A stretch of 64,000 bases of DNA from positions 2,542,001 through 2,606,000 of the forward strand of contig NZ_CP009220.1 of assembly GCF_001277995.1 (NCBI RefSeq), given 5' to 3'. A program made the position numbers and the translations under genes. Positions 18,601-26,700 of the stretch are shown in pieces (within the stretch, counting starts at the first letter, position 1; each line of letters starts with the position of its first letter). A model generated the notes under the pieces. It was not told the DNA's origin. It did not search any database and saw nothing but the letters and a program-made list of their open reading frames with translations. Origin of the DNA: Corynebacterium deserti GIMN1.010. Its GTDB lineage: Bacteria > Actinomycetota > Actinomycetes > Mycobacteriales > Mycobacteriaceae.

Positions 18601-18671
18601 ATGCGGTTATTGAAGACGTGGGGAGCGAAACGTCGATAAGCACTAAAAGAAACACCCAAGGAGAGGAGTAA
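15606..18671 (+). CDS. mrpA: Mrp antiporter subunit A (MrpA-MrpB fusion)
   Basis: A 1021 aa multi-pass membrane protein, the largest subunit of the Mrp Na+(K+)/H+ antiporter, which is related to the proton-pumping part of complex I. Residues 1-500 are NuoL/M-like, with the conserved stretch [41 protein letters not shown] in parts and [11 protein letters not shown]. Residues 600-760 form the MrpA-specific C-terminal domain ([25 protein letters not shown]), and from about 800 an MrpB-like domain follows ([25 protein letters not shown]). No separate mrpB gene is present, so the fusion supplies it, as is usual in actinobacteria. The tail is rich in Arg and cytoplasmic. It starts a six-gene operon with 3-base spacing to mrpC. 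Confidence 0.92.
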   Translation: [1021 protein letters not shown]

Positions 18672-18674
18672 GCC

Positions 18675-19166
18675 ATGGTAGCCAATCTGTTTTTGCTGCT
18701 CGCAGCGGGCACGCTCATCGCCGCGGGTGTGTATCTGCTGCTTGATCGTGCGATGACCAAGATGATCATGGGTCTGATGCTTATCGGCAATGGCGCCAAC
18801 GTGCTCATTTTGGTGTCCGGTGGTCAGGCCGGATCGCCACCTATTAAATTCCGCGAAAGTGAAATTTACGGCAGCCAAACCGCTGATCCGCTCGCTCAGG
18901 CCATGATTTTGACCGCGATTGTTATTTCGATGGCACTGACCGCATTTATGTTGTCGCTTGCTTATCGCCAGTACCGCTACCGCACTGAGGACTTCATTGA
19001 AGATGACACCGAGGACGTTGCAATTTCTGTCCGCCCCACCGCAGCATCTGCTGCGCCAGACCACGATGCGTCCGACGATCCATCGACTGGCCGCATGACC
19101 GCTGATGGTGATGAGTTCGGTCCTGAGTCCTTCGAGGCGCCGGTAAAGGGTGTTAAGGATGAGTGA
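18675..19166 (+). CDS. mrpC: Mrp antiporter subunit C
   Basis: A 163 aa NuoK-like subunit with three membrane helices in the first 100 residues; the signature is MTKMIMGLMLIGNGANVLILVSGG, followed by DPLAQAMILTAIVIS. The acidic C-terminal tail of about 60 residues (from EDFIEDDTEDV) is longer than in many MrpC proteins. It contributes to the ion path of the Mrp complex in the cytoplasmic membrane. ATG 18675 follows the AGGAGAGGAG end of mrpA. The stop overlaps the start of mrpD by 8 bases. Confidence 0.9.
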   Translation: MVANLFLLLAAGTLIAAGVYLLLDRAMTKMIMGLMLIGNGANVLILVSGGQAGSPPIKFRESEIYGSQTADPLAQAMILTAIVISMALTAFMLSLAYRQYRYRTEDFIEDDTEDVAISVRPTAASAAPDHDASDDPSTGRMTADGDEFGPESFEAPVKGVKDE

Positions 19167-20877
19167 GTTGTACGATTTCCTTGTCCCACTGGTTCCGTAC
19201 ATGGTTCCACTGCCGGTGATTTTGCCAGCAGTAGCTGCCGCACTGACGTTGGTGCTGTCCAAGTACCTCACGGCGCAGCGCATAGTCACATTGACTGTGC
19301 TGTTCTTCCTCATCGGGCTGAACGCAACCATGCTGTACTTGGTGGATCGCGAAGGCATTCAAACCCTGCAAATGGGCGGCTGGGATGCGCCGATTGGTGT
19401 CACGCTGGTAGCCGACAGGCTGTCAGTGTCCATGCTGACGGTCAGTTCCATCGTGCTGTTCTCGGTGATGATGTACGCGATCAGCCAGGGTATTCGCGAT
19501 GGCGGAAAAGATGAGCCGGTTGCGGTGTTCCTGCCGACGTACCTGCTGCTGTCCATGGGTGTGAACCTGGCGTTCCTGGCTGGCGACCTGTTTAACCTCT
19601 ACGTTGGTTTCGAGGTTCTCTTGGTGGCCTCATATGTGCTGCTGACATTGGGTGCCTCGCCAGCGCGAGTTCGATCAGGCGTGGGTTATGTGATGGTGTC
19701 GATGGCATCGTCGATGGTGTTCCTCTTCGGTCTCGCCATGGTGTACGCATCAGTCGGCACGCTCAACATGGCTCACATTGGCCTGCGTATGGAGGACGTG
19801 CCATCGGGAACCCGCTCCGCGATTTTTGCTGTGCTCCTCGTTGCCTTCGGCATCAAAGCAGCAGTGTTCCCACTGGATTCCTGGCTCCCTGACGCCTACC
19901 CCACCGCACCATCACTGGTCACCGCAGTCTTCGCAGGCCTGCTGACCAAGGTCGGTGTCTACGCAATTATCCGCGCAAGATCCATCATCTTCACCGACGG
20001 ATCCCTAGACACCATGCTCATGTGGGTTGCACTAGCCACCATGCTCATCGGCATCTTGGGTGCAATGGCACAGAATGACATTAAACGTCTATTGTCGTTC
20101 ACCCTGGTCAGCCACATCGGCTACATGATCTTTGGTGTTTCCTTGGGATCCGCACATGGACTATCCGGCGCGATCTTCTACGCCATCCACCACATTCTGG
20201 TTCAGACTTCCCTGTTCCTGGTGGTCGGACTCATCGAACGCCAAGCAGGATCCTCCTCTCTGCGTCGACTTGGATCACTTGCTTACATCTCCCCCGCACT
20301 CGCCATTTTGTACTTCATCCCAGCCATCAACCTCGGCGGAATCCCGCCATTTTCCGGCTTCCTGGGAAAAATCATGCTCATCGAAGCTGGAGCCGACGAC
20401 GGTGGCTGGATGGCGTGGGTTCTCATCGCCGGAGCTGTACTTACCTCCCTACTCACCCTGTACACCATGGTTATCGTCTGGTCGAAAGCCTTCTGGCGCG
20501 ACCGCAAAGATGCACCCGATGGAGCAACCGTTTTGGCAAGGCCAGCACCCCTGGCTGATATCCAAGACGAAGTGTCCGTCAAAGATCGAGGCGACGTCGG
20601 CCGCATGCCCTTCGGAATGGCTCTATCAACTACGATCTTGGTCGGCGCATCCTTGGCTGTATCCGTCTTGGCAGGACCACTGTCGTCGATCACCGGACGC
20701 GCAGCAGAATCCGCACAAGACGTCAACATCTACCGCACCGCCGTGCTTGGCCCCAACTACTTGGATCCTTCACGCACCCTGGAGATGGAACGCTACGACG
20801 CCAACCGCGATGACATCAGCCACCGCGTTGACAGCAATAACGTTTCTTCGTCTGATCCTGAGGAGGTTGCACCATGA
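19159..20877 (+). CDS. mrpD: Mrp antiporter subunit D
   Basis: A 572 aa NuoM/N-like proton-translocating subunit with about 14 membrane helices. Markers are AGDLFNLYVGFEVLLVASYVLL, FGIKAAVFPLDSWLPDAYPTAPSLVTAVFAGLLTKVGVYA in parts, and NDIKRLLSFTLVSHIGYM, with the Lys and Glu residues used in proton transfer. The C-terminal 80 residues are polar and cytoplasmic. ATG 19159 overlaps the end of mrpC and has AAAGGG 9 bases upstream; a GTG at 19150 in frame is less likely. The stop overlaps the ATG of mrpE (ATGA), showing translational coupling. Confidence 0.92.
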   Translation: MSELYDFLVPLVPYMVPLPVILPAVAAALTLVLSKYLTAQRIVTLTVLFFLIGLNATMLYLVDREGIQTLQMGGWDAPIGVTLVADRLSVSMLTVSSIVLFSVMMYAISQGIRDGGKDEPVAVFLPTYLLLSMGVNLAFLAGDLFNLYVGFEVLLVASYVLLTLGASPARVRSGVGYVMVSMASSMVFLFGLAMVYASVGTLNMAHIGLRMEDVPSGTRSAIFAVLLVAFGIKAAVFPLDSWLPDAYPTAPSLVTAVFAGLLTKVGVYAIIRARSIIFTDGSLDTMLMWVALATMLIGILGAMAQNDIKRLLSFTLVSHIGYMIFGVSLGSAHGLSGAIFYAIHHILVQTSLFLVVGLIERQAGSSSLRRLGSLAYISPALAILYFIPAINLGGIPPFSGFLGKIMLIEAGADDGGWMAWVLIAGAVLTSLLTLYTMVIVWSKAFWRDRKDAPDGATVLARPAPLADIQDEVSVKDRGDVGRMPFGMALSTTILVGASLAVSVLAGPLSSITGRAAESAQDVNIYRTAVLGPNYLDPSRTLEMERYDANRDDISHRVDSNNVSSSDPEEVAP

Positions 20878-21383
20878 TGCCTGGATTTAAGCGACGCTTC
20901 CGCCCGCTCTTCATCCTGGTCCTCACCATCATGTGGGTACTGCTGATGGCCGAGTTCACCTGGGCAAACTTCATCGGTGGCTTCCTTGTAGCATCAGCAG
21001 TCGTACTGTTCCTGCCTCTGCCTGCCATGCCAGTGGAAAACATTTCCGTGCGCTGGGGATCACTCATTCTACTTCTGCTCGAATGGATTAAAGACCTCGC
21101 ATTCGCCTCCGTCAAAGTGGCGTGGCTCGCTCTTCGCCCTGCTGACCCTCCAAAAACAGCGATCCTCAAAGTGCCAATGCGTGTACAAAACGATCTCGTT
21201 TTGTCATTTGCCACCGTGCTCTACAACCTTCAGCCCGGCGGAGCTGTCACAGACATCGACATCGCAAACCGTACCTGGACCATCCACGTTCTCGACGCGG
21301 ACACAGACGAAGACATCGAGCGCGAAATCAACAACGTTCTCACGCTTGAACGCAAACTGATCCATACCTTCGAAAGGAGCTAA
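20874..21383 (+). CDS. mrpE: Mrp antiporter subunit E
   Basis: A 169 aa MrpE/CPA3 subunit with two or three N-terminal membrane helices (FILVLTIMWVLLMAEFTWANFIGGFLVASAVVLFLPL in parts) and a soluble C-terminal domain (VLSFATVLYNLQPGGAVTDIDIANRTWTIHVLD). It assembles with the other Mrp subunits and is needed for function though it has no complex I counterpart. Its ATG overlaps the mrpD stop by 4 bases and the mrpF ATG follows 3 bases after its stop. Confidence 0.9.
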   Translation: MMPGFKRRFRPLFILVLTIMWVLLMAEFTWANFIGGFLVASAVVLFLPLPAMPVENISVRWGSLILLLLEWIKDLAFASVKVAWLALRPADPPKTAILKVPMRVQNDLVLSFATVLYNLQPGGAVTDIDIANRTWTIHVLDADTDEDIEREINNVLTLERKLIHTFERS

Positions 21384-21386
21384 GCC

Positions 21387-21662
21387 ATGGATCCCGCAAT
21401 TTACGAAGCCGGACTAACCGTCGCAGCAGGCTTTTTCATGCTGTCCTTCGTGCTCACGATCTATCGCATCGTGGTTGGTCCGAACTCCATCGACCGACTC
21501 CTCGGCCTTGACGCCACCGTATCGATGATTCAGTGCTCCATGGCAACCTACATCTGCTGGAGCTTGGACACCACAGTGTCGAACTTTATGATGGTCATCG
21601 CTTTGCTGGGCTTCATCAGCTCCGTGTCCGTCGCCCGCTTCCGCAAGAGGGATGGTGCCTAA
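21387..21662 (+). CDS. mrpF: Mrp antiporter subunit F
   Basis: A 91 aa protein with three membrane helices; the family mark is RIVVGPNSIDRLLGLDATVSMIQC near residues 27-50. MrpF is a small obligate subunit of the antiporter. AAAGGAG lies right before the start. The end is adjacent to or overlapping mrpG. Confidence 0.9.
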   Translation: MDPAIYEAGLTVAAGFFMLSFVLTIYRIVVGPNSIDRLLGLDATVSMIQCSMATYICWSLDTTVSNFMMVIALLGFISSVSVARFRKRDGA

Positions 21663-21663
21663 A

Positions 21664-22041
21664 ATGAACATCCAATTGATCACCGACATCGTCTCCTTGG
21701 TGTTTATCCTCCTCGGCGCATTTTTGTCATTTTCTGCGTCGATTGGTTTAATCCGTTTCAAGGACACAATGTCTCGCGTGCATGCGATGACCAAGCCGCA
21801 GACCACTGGACTTATCCTGACGGTTGCTGGCGTTGTCATCCGAATCTTGGGACATGAGCACTTTGATCAGTCCCAGCGTGGAGACATGGGCATTCTTGTG
21901 CTTCTCATCTTGTTCGCCCTGCTCACGAGCCCGGTGACGGCGCAGCGTGTGGGACGTGTGTCGCGTCGTGAAGCTCTGTATGGCACAAAAGAAAACATGA
22001 CCGCCAACGAGGAACCGGCTGATCTCAAGCAGAAAAAATAG
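21664..22041 (+). CDS. mrpG: Mrp antiporter subunit G
   Basis: A 125 aa protein with three helices; FSASIGLIRFKDTMSRVHAMTKPQTTGLILT is the typical MrpG stretch. It closes the operon. I chose ATG 21664 because AGGGATGG lies about 9 bases before it; an upstream in-frame ATG at 21652 overlaps the mrpF end and has a ribosome site too close. A terminator follows at 22062. Confidence 0.88.
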   Translation: MNIQLITDIVSLVFILLGAFLSFSASIGLIRFKDTMSRVHAMTKPQTTGLILTVAGVVIRILGHEHFDQSQRGDMGILVLLILFALLTSPVTAQRVGRVSRREALYGTKENMTANEEPADLKQKK

Positions 22042-22061
22042 ATCGCACTATGCGCCCGTTT

Positions 22062-22108
22062 AAAGCCCTCACATCTTGAGATACCCTTGGGTCCAGGGAG
22101 GGCTTTTT
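22062..22108 (+). terminator. Terminator of the mrp operon
   Basis: AAAGCCCTC (22062-22070) pairs with GAGGGCTTT (22098-22106); the loop holds a smaller ACCCTTGGGT hairpin. A TTTTT run follows. Confidence 0.8.
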
Positions 22109-22116
22109 CTCTGCTT

Positions 22117-22200
22117 AGAGGGCAATCTGGAAGGGCACTTTTCCTACTTATTATGAGCCGATGTTCATTACTCGACATGGCATTCCGCAACCGCACAGCA
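22117..22200 (+). repeat. Dispersed intergenic repeat, copy 2
   Basis: AGAGGGCAAT (22117-22126) and, 60 bases on, TTCATTACTCGACATGGCAT followed by a frame reading MAFRNRTA (ATG 22177, stop 22231-22233). It matches the block order at 151-232. It lies just behind the mrp terminator. The rest of the spacer up to 22370 shows no gene. Confidence 0.5.
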
Positions 22201-22370
22201 CCGAGAAGACAGTCGCCGTCTCACGGTGAATAGGCGGTGAATAGTCTCAGTCCAAAAATATCTGACCTAAGAACTTCACCTCAAATTTGTTCGAATTGAC
22301 CCTGCGCGGTGCCCGAATTTAAACGTGTACTTCCCATCACGGATACCGAGCACCGACGGCTCGACAAGGG

Positions 22371-22970
22371 CTATTTCGCCAAGAATTGCGCAATCACTGC
22401 ACCGGTTTCCCGACCATGTGTGGTGTAGGTCAACCATTGCGCACCGTTGATGGTGGCATGCTCCGCATTGGGTAGTTGAGTTTGCAATTCTTGAATCTTT
22501 TCCGCCTTTGCGGTCGATCCAGAAATGGTCAACGTCGGAACTTGTATATCGGAGAAATCCTCTGCTGGCTGCTCGGCCACATCTGCGACCTGTTTCAGCA
22601 AGTCCTTTTTGTTCTTCTTTCGGAACATAAATCCGGGAACCATTTTCAGGGCTGTACTCATGCCTTGAAGCTGTTTTTGATCAAAGCTGATCAAAGGAGA
22701 GTCAAGCACGAGGCGTTCCACCCGGCGCGGCTGGCTGCGTGCAATTTTCAGAGCCACCGCAGCGCCGGTACCTGCGCCGACGAGGATGACTTTGCGGATT
22801 TCTTCCCTGTCCAAAATGCCTTCGACAGTGGCAACGCCTTGATCAACAGAACCTGACCACGGCACGATGCGTGGTTTAAGGTCACGGGGAAGCTCGTTGA
22901 CCACATCGGTGAATGCATCCGGCATCTGTTGGGTTTCGGGGATGAGGATGATGTGCTTGCTCTCCAGCAT
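22371..22970 (-). CDS. Alpha/beta-hydrolase-fold protein lacking the usual nucleophile Ser
   Basis: A 199 aa cytoplasmic protein with the strand-turn-helix of an alpha/beta hydrolase: KVILVGAGTGAAVALKIARSQP near residues 60-81, then RVERLVLDSPL and the late strand VPTLTISGSTA. At the nucleophile elbow the usual G-x-S-x-G reads GAGTG, so the catalytic Ser is a Gly. The protein may be a non-enzymatic relative or use another residue. No close family name is recognised. It lies 3 bases after the YbdK-type ligase gene on the same strand, so the two form an operon and could act on the same compound. Confidence 0.65.
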   Translation of the reverse strand: MLESKHIILIPETQQMPDAFTDVVNELPRDLKPRIVPWSGSVDQGVATVEGILDREEIRKVILVGAGTGAAVALKIARSQPRRVERLVLDSPLISFDQKQLQGMSTALKMVPGFMFRKKNKKDLLKQVADVAEQPAEDFSDIQVPTLTISGSTAKAEKIQELQTQLPNAEHATINGAQWLTYTTHGRETGAVIAQFLAK

Positions 22971-22973
22971 GGG

Positions 22974-24137
22974 TTATTCCTCTTTGAATGATGGGAGTGG
23001 TTGGAGCTCTTCAAGTTCCTCACAGGCAAGATCCACGGCGGCAGTCCATGTGCCGGTGCGCTTGAAAGCTCGGCGCTGGCGCTCGTATCCACCGCCGCGC
23101 TCGAGGATTTCCAAGACGAGTTCCAGCTCGGCTTTGCATCCAAGTTCTTGGGCGAGTGGGCCAAGTTTGTGGACGAGTTGGCGAAGTTCGTCTTGGACCA
23201 TGGCTTCGTCGGTGTCGCGGGAAATGATGATTTCGGCATCGAGTCCGTAGCGGGCTGCGCGCCATTTATTTTCGGCGACGTGCCAGGGCTGAAGGGTGGG
23301 GAGTTCTTCGCCGGCGTCGATCATGCGGTCATAATGAACCACGAGGCAGTGGGTCAGTGCCACCACGGCGGAAAGTTCACGCAGGTTAGAGGTGGAATCG
23401 GCAACACGGACTTCGATGGTTCCCCATTTGGAGGCTGGGCGGATATCAAAGTGCATGGAGCCGGTGTGGTTGATCACTCCAGATTTGTCCTGGTCAGCCA
23501 TGTAGCTGCACCATTCATCCCAAGTGCGGAATTGGTAGGGCAATCCTGCGGTGGGCAGCTGTTGATAAAGCATCGTGCGGTTGGAGGCGTAGCCGGTGTC
23601 TAGGCCGTCCCAGGCTGGGGAGCTCGCAGAGATCGCCAACAGATGGGGGTAGTTGGTGACGAGTGCATTAATGATGGGCCAAACGCGATCTTCGTGGCTG
23701 ATTCCAACGTGGACGTGGATACCCCAGATGAGCATTTGGTTTCCCCAGTATTGGGTCCGCGCGATGATTTCATCGTAAGAGCCCTTTTCAGAGACGGGGT
23801 TTTCCCGGAAGTCTGAGAAGGGGTGGGAGCCAGAGGTCCAGAGGCGAAGACCAAGTTCATCGGAGGCTTCCTTGACCGCGGCTAGGCCATGGGAGAGTTC
23901 GGCTACAGCTTGGGGAACTGTATCGCAGACGCTGGTGACAAGTTCCACGGTGTTTTGGAGAAACTCACGTTCCAAGTGGACGTCAGGGTGGTTTTTGGCC
24001 ACAATGTCTAGGACTTCAGCTGCACGTGGTGCAAGGTCGCGGCTGACAGGATCAACCAGTGCTACTTCCCATTCCACACCCAGAGTGGGTCGAGGGGATC
24101 GCTTGAACTCAATGACCTTGATGGCTTCATTACCCAT
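22974..24137 (-). CDS. YbdK-type carboxylate-amine ligase (glutamate-cysteine ligase 2 family)
   Basis: A 387 aa ATP-dependent ligase. It begins with [22 protein letters not shown], the nucleotide/metal-binding start of the GCS2 family, followed by [13 protein letters not shown] and the His-rich strand [17 protein letters not shown] near residue 140, and [21 protein letters not shown] near 245. Members form gamma-glutamyl-cysteine or similar amide bonds; E. coli YbdK has weak activity of this kind. The physiological substrate here is unknown. ATG 24137 has AAGGAGG before it. The hydrolase-fold gene follows 3 bases downstream. Confidence 0.85.
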   Translation of the reverse strand: MGNEAIKVIEFKRSPRPTLGVEWEVALVDPVSRDLAPRAAEVLDIVAKNHPDVHLEREFLQNTVELVTSVCDTVPQAVAELSHGLAAVKEASDELGLRLWTSGSHPFSDFRENPVSEKGSYDEIIARTQYWGNQMLIWGIHVHVGISHEDRVWPIINALVTNYPHLLAISASSPAWDGLDTGYASNRTMLYQQLPTAGLPYQFRTWDEWCSYMADQDKSGVINHTGSMHFDIRPASKWGTIEVRVADSTSNLRELSAVVALTHCLVVHYDRMIDAGEELPTLQPWHVAENKWRAARYGLDAEIIISRDTDEAMVQDELRQLVHKLGPLAQELGCKAELELVLEILERGGGYERQRRAFKRTGTWTAAVDLACEELEELQPLPSFKEE

Positions 24138-24170
24138 GGCGTGAGCCTCCTTTAAACTTTTCCGGTCTTT

Positions 24171-24842
24171 TTACAGCGCTACGTCTTGGACAAGCACCAA
24201 TACGATGGCGTCATTGCCTTCAGTTTCTGGAGGCAAGACATCGCTGCGTTCCATAGCGACGCCACCGACGCGGTCGGCGAGTTCGCGTGCGGCTTGTTCG
24301 GCTTGGGCGTTACCTGGGGTGAAGTAGACGGTGTTTTCAGGGATGACGGTGTCTGGAAGGTTGCCAGATTCCACGCGATCGTAGTCGCCGTTCAAGCTGT
24401 CTGCGACGCGTGCTGCCAACTGTGGGACAGTGGAGTTGTTGAGGACATACAGGGTGTTGACATCAGCGCCAGCGCCTGAACCAGCGGTTGCTTCTGGAGC
24501 CATGGAGGACACAGCTGCATCGTTGCCACCTGGTGCAGGAGCCTCAGCAGCCCCGGACGCAGTCCCAGAAGCGGCACTGGAAGTAGCACTATCCACACCG
24601 GTGGCAGAACCCGAAGTATCCGTCGTCCCCGCCTGCGTCTGAGTGGTTTCGGTCTGTGCAGATGTCGAGGAAGAATCAGAACCGCTCTGCATTGACCACA
24701 GAGCCCAGGCTGCCAACAAGACTGCAACGGCAATCAAAATCATGGCCAAGCCACGCATAGGCAAACCGGGCTTGGTTGCGCCTTCATTGTCCTGCTCAGT
24801 TGGGGCTTGGTGCTGTGGTGAATTCTGCATGTCCGAAGTCAT
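24171..24842 (-). CDS. Membrane-anchored protein with LytR_C domain
   Basis: A 223 aa protein: cytoplasmic N-terminus, one membrane helix (GLAMILIAVAVLLAAWALW, near residues 31-49), a low-complexity Ser/Thr/Ala linker (about 50-120), and an external domain starting VNTLYVLNNSTVPQLAARVADSL that matches the LytR_C module. This module occurs in cell-envelope proteins next to or fused with LytR-CpsA-Psr ligases; its exact role is not known. The ATG is preceded at 7 bases by TAGACT (minus strand, 24850-24855), so the message is probably leaderless, with its promoter inside the 3' end of the next gene (24848-25060). Confidence 0.8.
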   Translation of the reverse strand: MTSDMQNSPQHQAPTEQDNEGATKPGLPMRGLAMILIAVAVLLAAWALWSMQSGSDSSSTSAQTETTQTQAGTTDTSGSATGVDSATSSAASGTASGAAEAPAPGGNDAAVSSMAPEATAGSGAGADVNTLYVLNNSTVPQLAARVADSLNGDYDRVESGNLPDTVIPENTVYFTPGNAQAEQAARELADRVGGVAMERSDVLPPETEGNDAIVLVLVQDVAL

Positions 24843-24847
24843 GGTGT

Positions 24848-25060
24848 TTAGTCTATCTTCCCAGCGCGACGCCGTAGCCTGGACACCAAGGTTGGATTCA
24901 CTTTCATGGCTTCGGGGGTATCAATAATCACGTTGAGCCGCTGATAATAACGCACCGGTGAGATGTTGAATGTAGCACGAATGGCCTCCTCTTTAGAGCC
25001 GACGGCGCGTGGTGCGGTGGCCTCAAATTCAAGGAGGGTTAAATCATCTGCAGAAAGCAT
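24848..25060 (-). CDS. DUF3263-type small conserved actinobacterial protein
   Basis: A 70 aa protein, MLSADDLTLLEFEA to RLRRRAGKID, matching the short DUF3263 family: an N-terminal helix, EEAIRATFNISPVRYYQRLNVIID resembling a helix-turn-helix, and a basic end. It may bind DNA; no function is known to me. The start at ATG 25060 is favoured over the longer frame to 25288, which lies inside the def gene. The divergent def gene begins only 15 bases away, so each promoter must overlap the other. It is followed closely by the LytR_C gene, a pairing I recall in other corynebacteria. Confidence 0.75.
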   Translation of the reverse strand: MLSADDLTLLEFEATAPRAVGSKEEAIRATFNISPVRYYQRLNVIIDTPEAMKVNPTLVSRLRRRAGKID

Positions 25061-25063
25061 GCT

Positions 25064-25069
25064 TAGAAT
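25064..25069 (+). promoter_or_regulatory. -10 element giving a leaderless def transcript
   Basis: TAGAAT lies 6 bases before ATG 25076, so transcription should begin at the start codon. The 15-base gap between the divergent starts leaves no room for a leader on either side. Confidence 0.6.
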
Positions 25070-25075
25070 GTTGCC

Positions 25076-25657
25076 ATGACTGTCCGACCAATCGTTATTT
25101 GCGGAGATCCTGTTCTCCATAACCCAACTGCCCCTGTCACTGAGGATATCTCTGAGCTGCAGGAGCTTATTGCTGACATGTACGAGACCATGGATGTTGC
25201 CAACGGCGTGGGTCTTGCGGCCAACCAGATTGGTGTGTCCAAACGTATTTTTGTTTATGACTGCCCGGATGATGAGGGCACTATGCACAAGGGTTGCTTT
25301 ATTAATCCGGTGCTAGAAACCTCTGAGATCCCAGAGACCATGCCTGCTGATGATGGCTCTGAGGAGGAAGGGTGCCTGTCTGTTCCAGGTGAGGGCTTCC
25401 CCACTGGGCGCGCTCATTGGGCGAGGGTGACTGGCCTTAATGAAAAGGGCGAGGAAGTTTCTGTGGAGGCTGAGGGCTTTTTGGCTCGATGCTTCCAGCA
25501 TGAGGTGGGCCACCTTGATGGATTCTTGTACACCGATGTGTTGATTGGTCGGTGGAAGCGTTTGGCTAAGAAGACCATCAAGGCCAATGGGTGGACTGAG
25601 GCTGGGCTGACGTGGATGCCCGGTGAAGATGAGGATCCTTTCGGGCATGACGCCTAG
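25076..25657 (+). CDS. def: Peptide deformylase
   Basis: Peptide deformylase removes the formyl group from the N-terminal Met of new proteins, using a metal bound by one Cys and two His. All three motifs are present in this 193 aa protein: [10 protein letters not shown] near residue 43, EGCLSVPG near 101 and QHEVGHLDG near 142. It has a short C-terminal extension like other actinobacterial type I enzymes. The message is probably leaderless. The stop overlaps the start of the GNAT gene by 11 bases, so the two are co-translated. Confidence 0.95.
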   Translation: MTVRPIVICGDPVLHNPTAPVTEDISELQELIADMYETMDVANGVGLAANQIGVSKRIFVYDCPDDEGTMHKGCFINPVLETSEIPETMPADDGSEEEGCLSVPGEGFPTGRAHWARVTGLNEKGEEVSVEAEGFLARCFQHEVGHLDGFLYTDVLIGRWKRLAKKTIKANGWTEAGLTWMPGEDEDPFGHDA

Positions 25658-26654
25658 TCTTCCGCGTTTTCGAAGCCATCAGCCAAAGGTGGGCGACCGT
25701 GTTGTGGCGCGTCGCCGACTTCCTGGTGCCAGTGTGCATTGGACAGATGTGATTGGGCATGTCATTGGGGTGAATCCGTTGGTGGTTCGTCCGCAGACGG
25801 TTGGTGGCATGCCTTCGACGGCGGAGGAGATTGTGATTCCGGATGAGCAGTTGGAGGTGGTGAAGATTTTGTCGCCACGCACGATTCGTAATTCGGATAT
25901 CCGCGCGGTGGAGGTGGCCACGGCGAAGGCGTTTCCTGGTTTGGTCAATGAGTGGTCCGATGGGTGGTTGCTGCGTGCTGGTGATGGCATTGCGGAACGA
26001 TCCAATTCGGCGTCGCCACTGGGGCCAAGCGTGGGGTTTGAGCCTGTGCCCATCGCGGAGATTGAGCGTTTTTATGCAAGCCATGATCTCCCGGTGCGGG
26101 TGCACATCCCTGAGCGCATTGGCAGGCCTGCGCAGAAGATTATTGATGCTGCTCCTGATGAGTGGATGATGGGTCCGGAAATTGTTGTCATGACAAAAGG
26201 CCTTGATGAGCTCAGCGACGCTGAGCTGCCCGGGGACCTGGAGTTTAGCGTCGAAAAGCAGCCGGACCAGGATTGGCTGGACATGTACCATTTCCGCGGC
26301 CAGGCGCTGCCCCCGCAGGCGTTGGAACTGTTGCGCACCCAGATTGATGGGCATATGGGTTTTGGGCGGTTGACCACGCACGCTGGGCAAACTGTGGCCA
26401 TTACCCGGGCTACCATCACGGCCGCTGAGGAGCGGACATTTTTGGGTTATTCAGCGGTCGAGGTAGCGCCTGCTTTTCGACGCCAGGGTCTCGGCACCGC
26501 ACTCGGTGCGCGGATCCAATCATGGGCGGCAACCCAGGGCGCTGAAGAGGCTTATTTGCAGGTCATTGCCCATAATGAGGCAGGCATTGGGCTGTATCAC
26601 AAGCTTGGTTTTAGTGAGCATCACCGCCACCGCTACGCGCAACGCAAATACTAG
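25647..26654 (+). CDS. GNAT acetyltransferase, likely the C. glutamicum-type N-acetylglutamate synthase
   Basis: About 335 aa. The first 60 residues form a small beta domain ([29 protein letters not shown]), and the C-terminal 150 carry the acetyl-CoA fold with [22 protein letters not shown] near residue 270 and [21 protein letters not shown] at the end. From memory, the def-linked GNAT gene cg3035 of C. glutamicum was shown to be a new type of N-acetylglutamate synthase for arginine synthesis; the layout here fits, but activity is not visible in sequence. The ATG at 25647 overlaps the def end. Two copies of the 12-mer (26248, 26472) lie inside this gene in opposite directions. Confidence 0.75.
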   Translation: MTPSLPRFRSHQPKVGDRVVARRRLPGASVHWTDVIGHVIGVNPLVVRPQTVGGMPSTAEEIVIPDEQLEVVKILSPRTIRNSDIRAVEVATAKAFPGLVNEWSDGWLLRAGDGIAERSNSASPLGPSVGFEPVPIAEIERFYASHDLPVRVHIPERIGRPAQKIIDAAPDEWMMGPEIVVMTKGLDELSDAELPGDLEFSVEKQPDQDWLDMYHFRGQALPPQALELLRTQIDGHMGFGRLTTHAGQTVAITRATITAAEERTFLGYSAVEVAPAFRRQGLGTALGARIQSWAATQGAEEAYLQVIAHNEAGIGLYHKLGFSEHHRHRYAQRKY

Positions 26655-26700
26655 ACACCAATTCAGCAGGTGGCGGGGTAAAACCGCTAGGGTATAGGTC

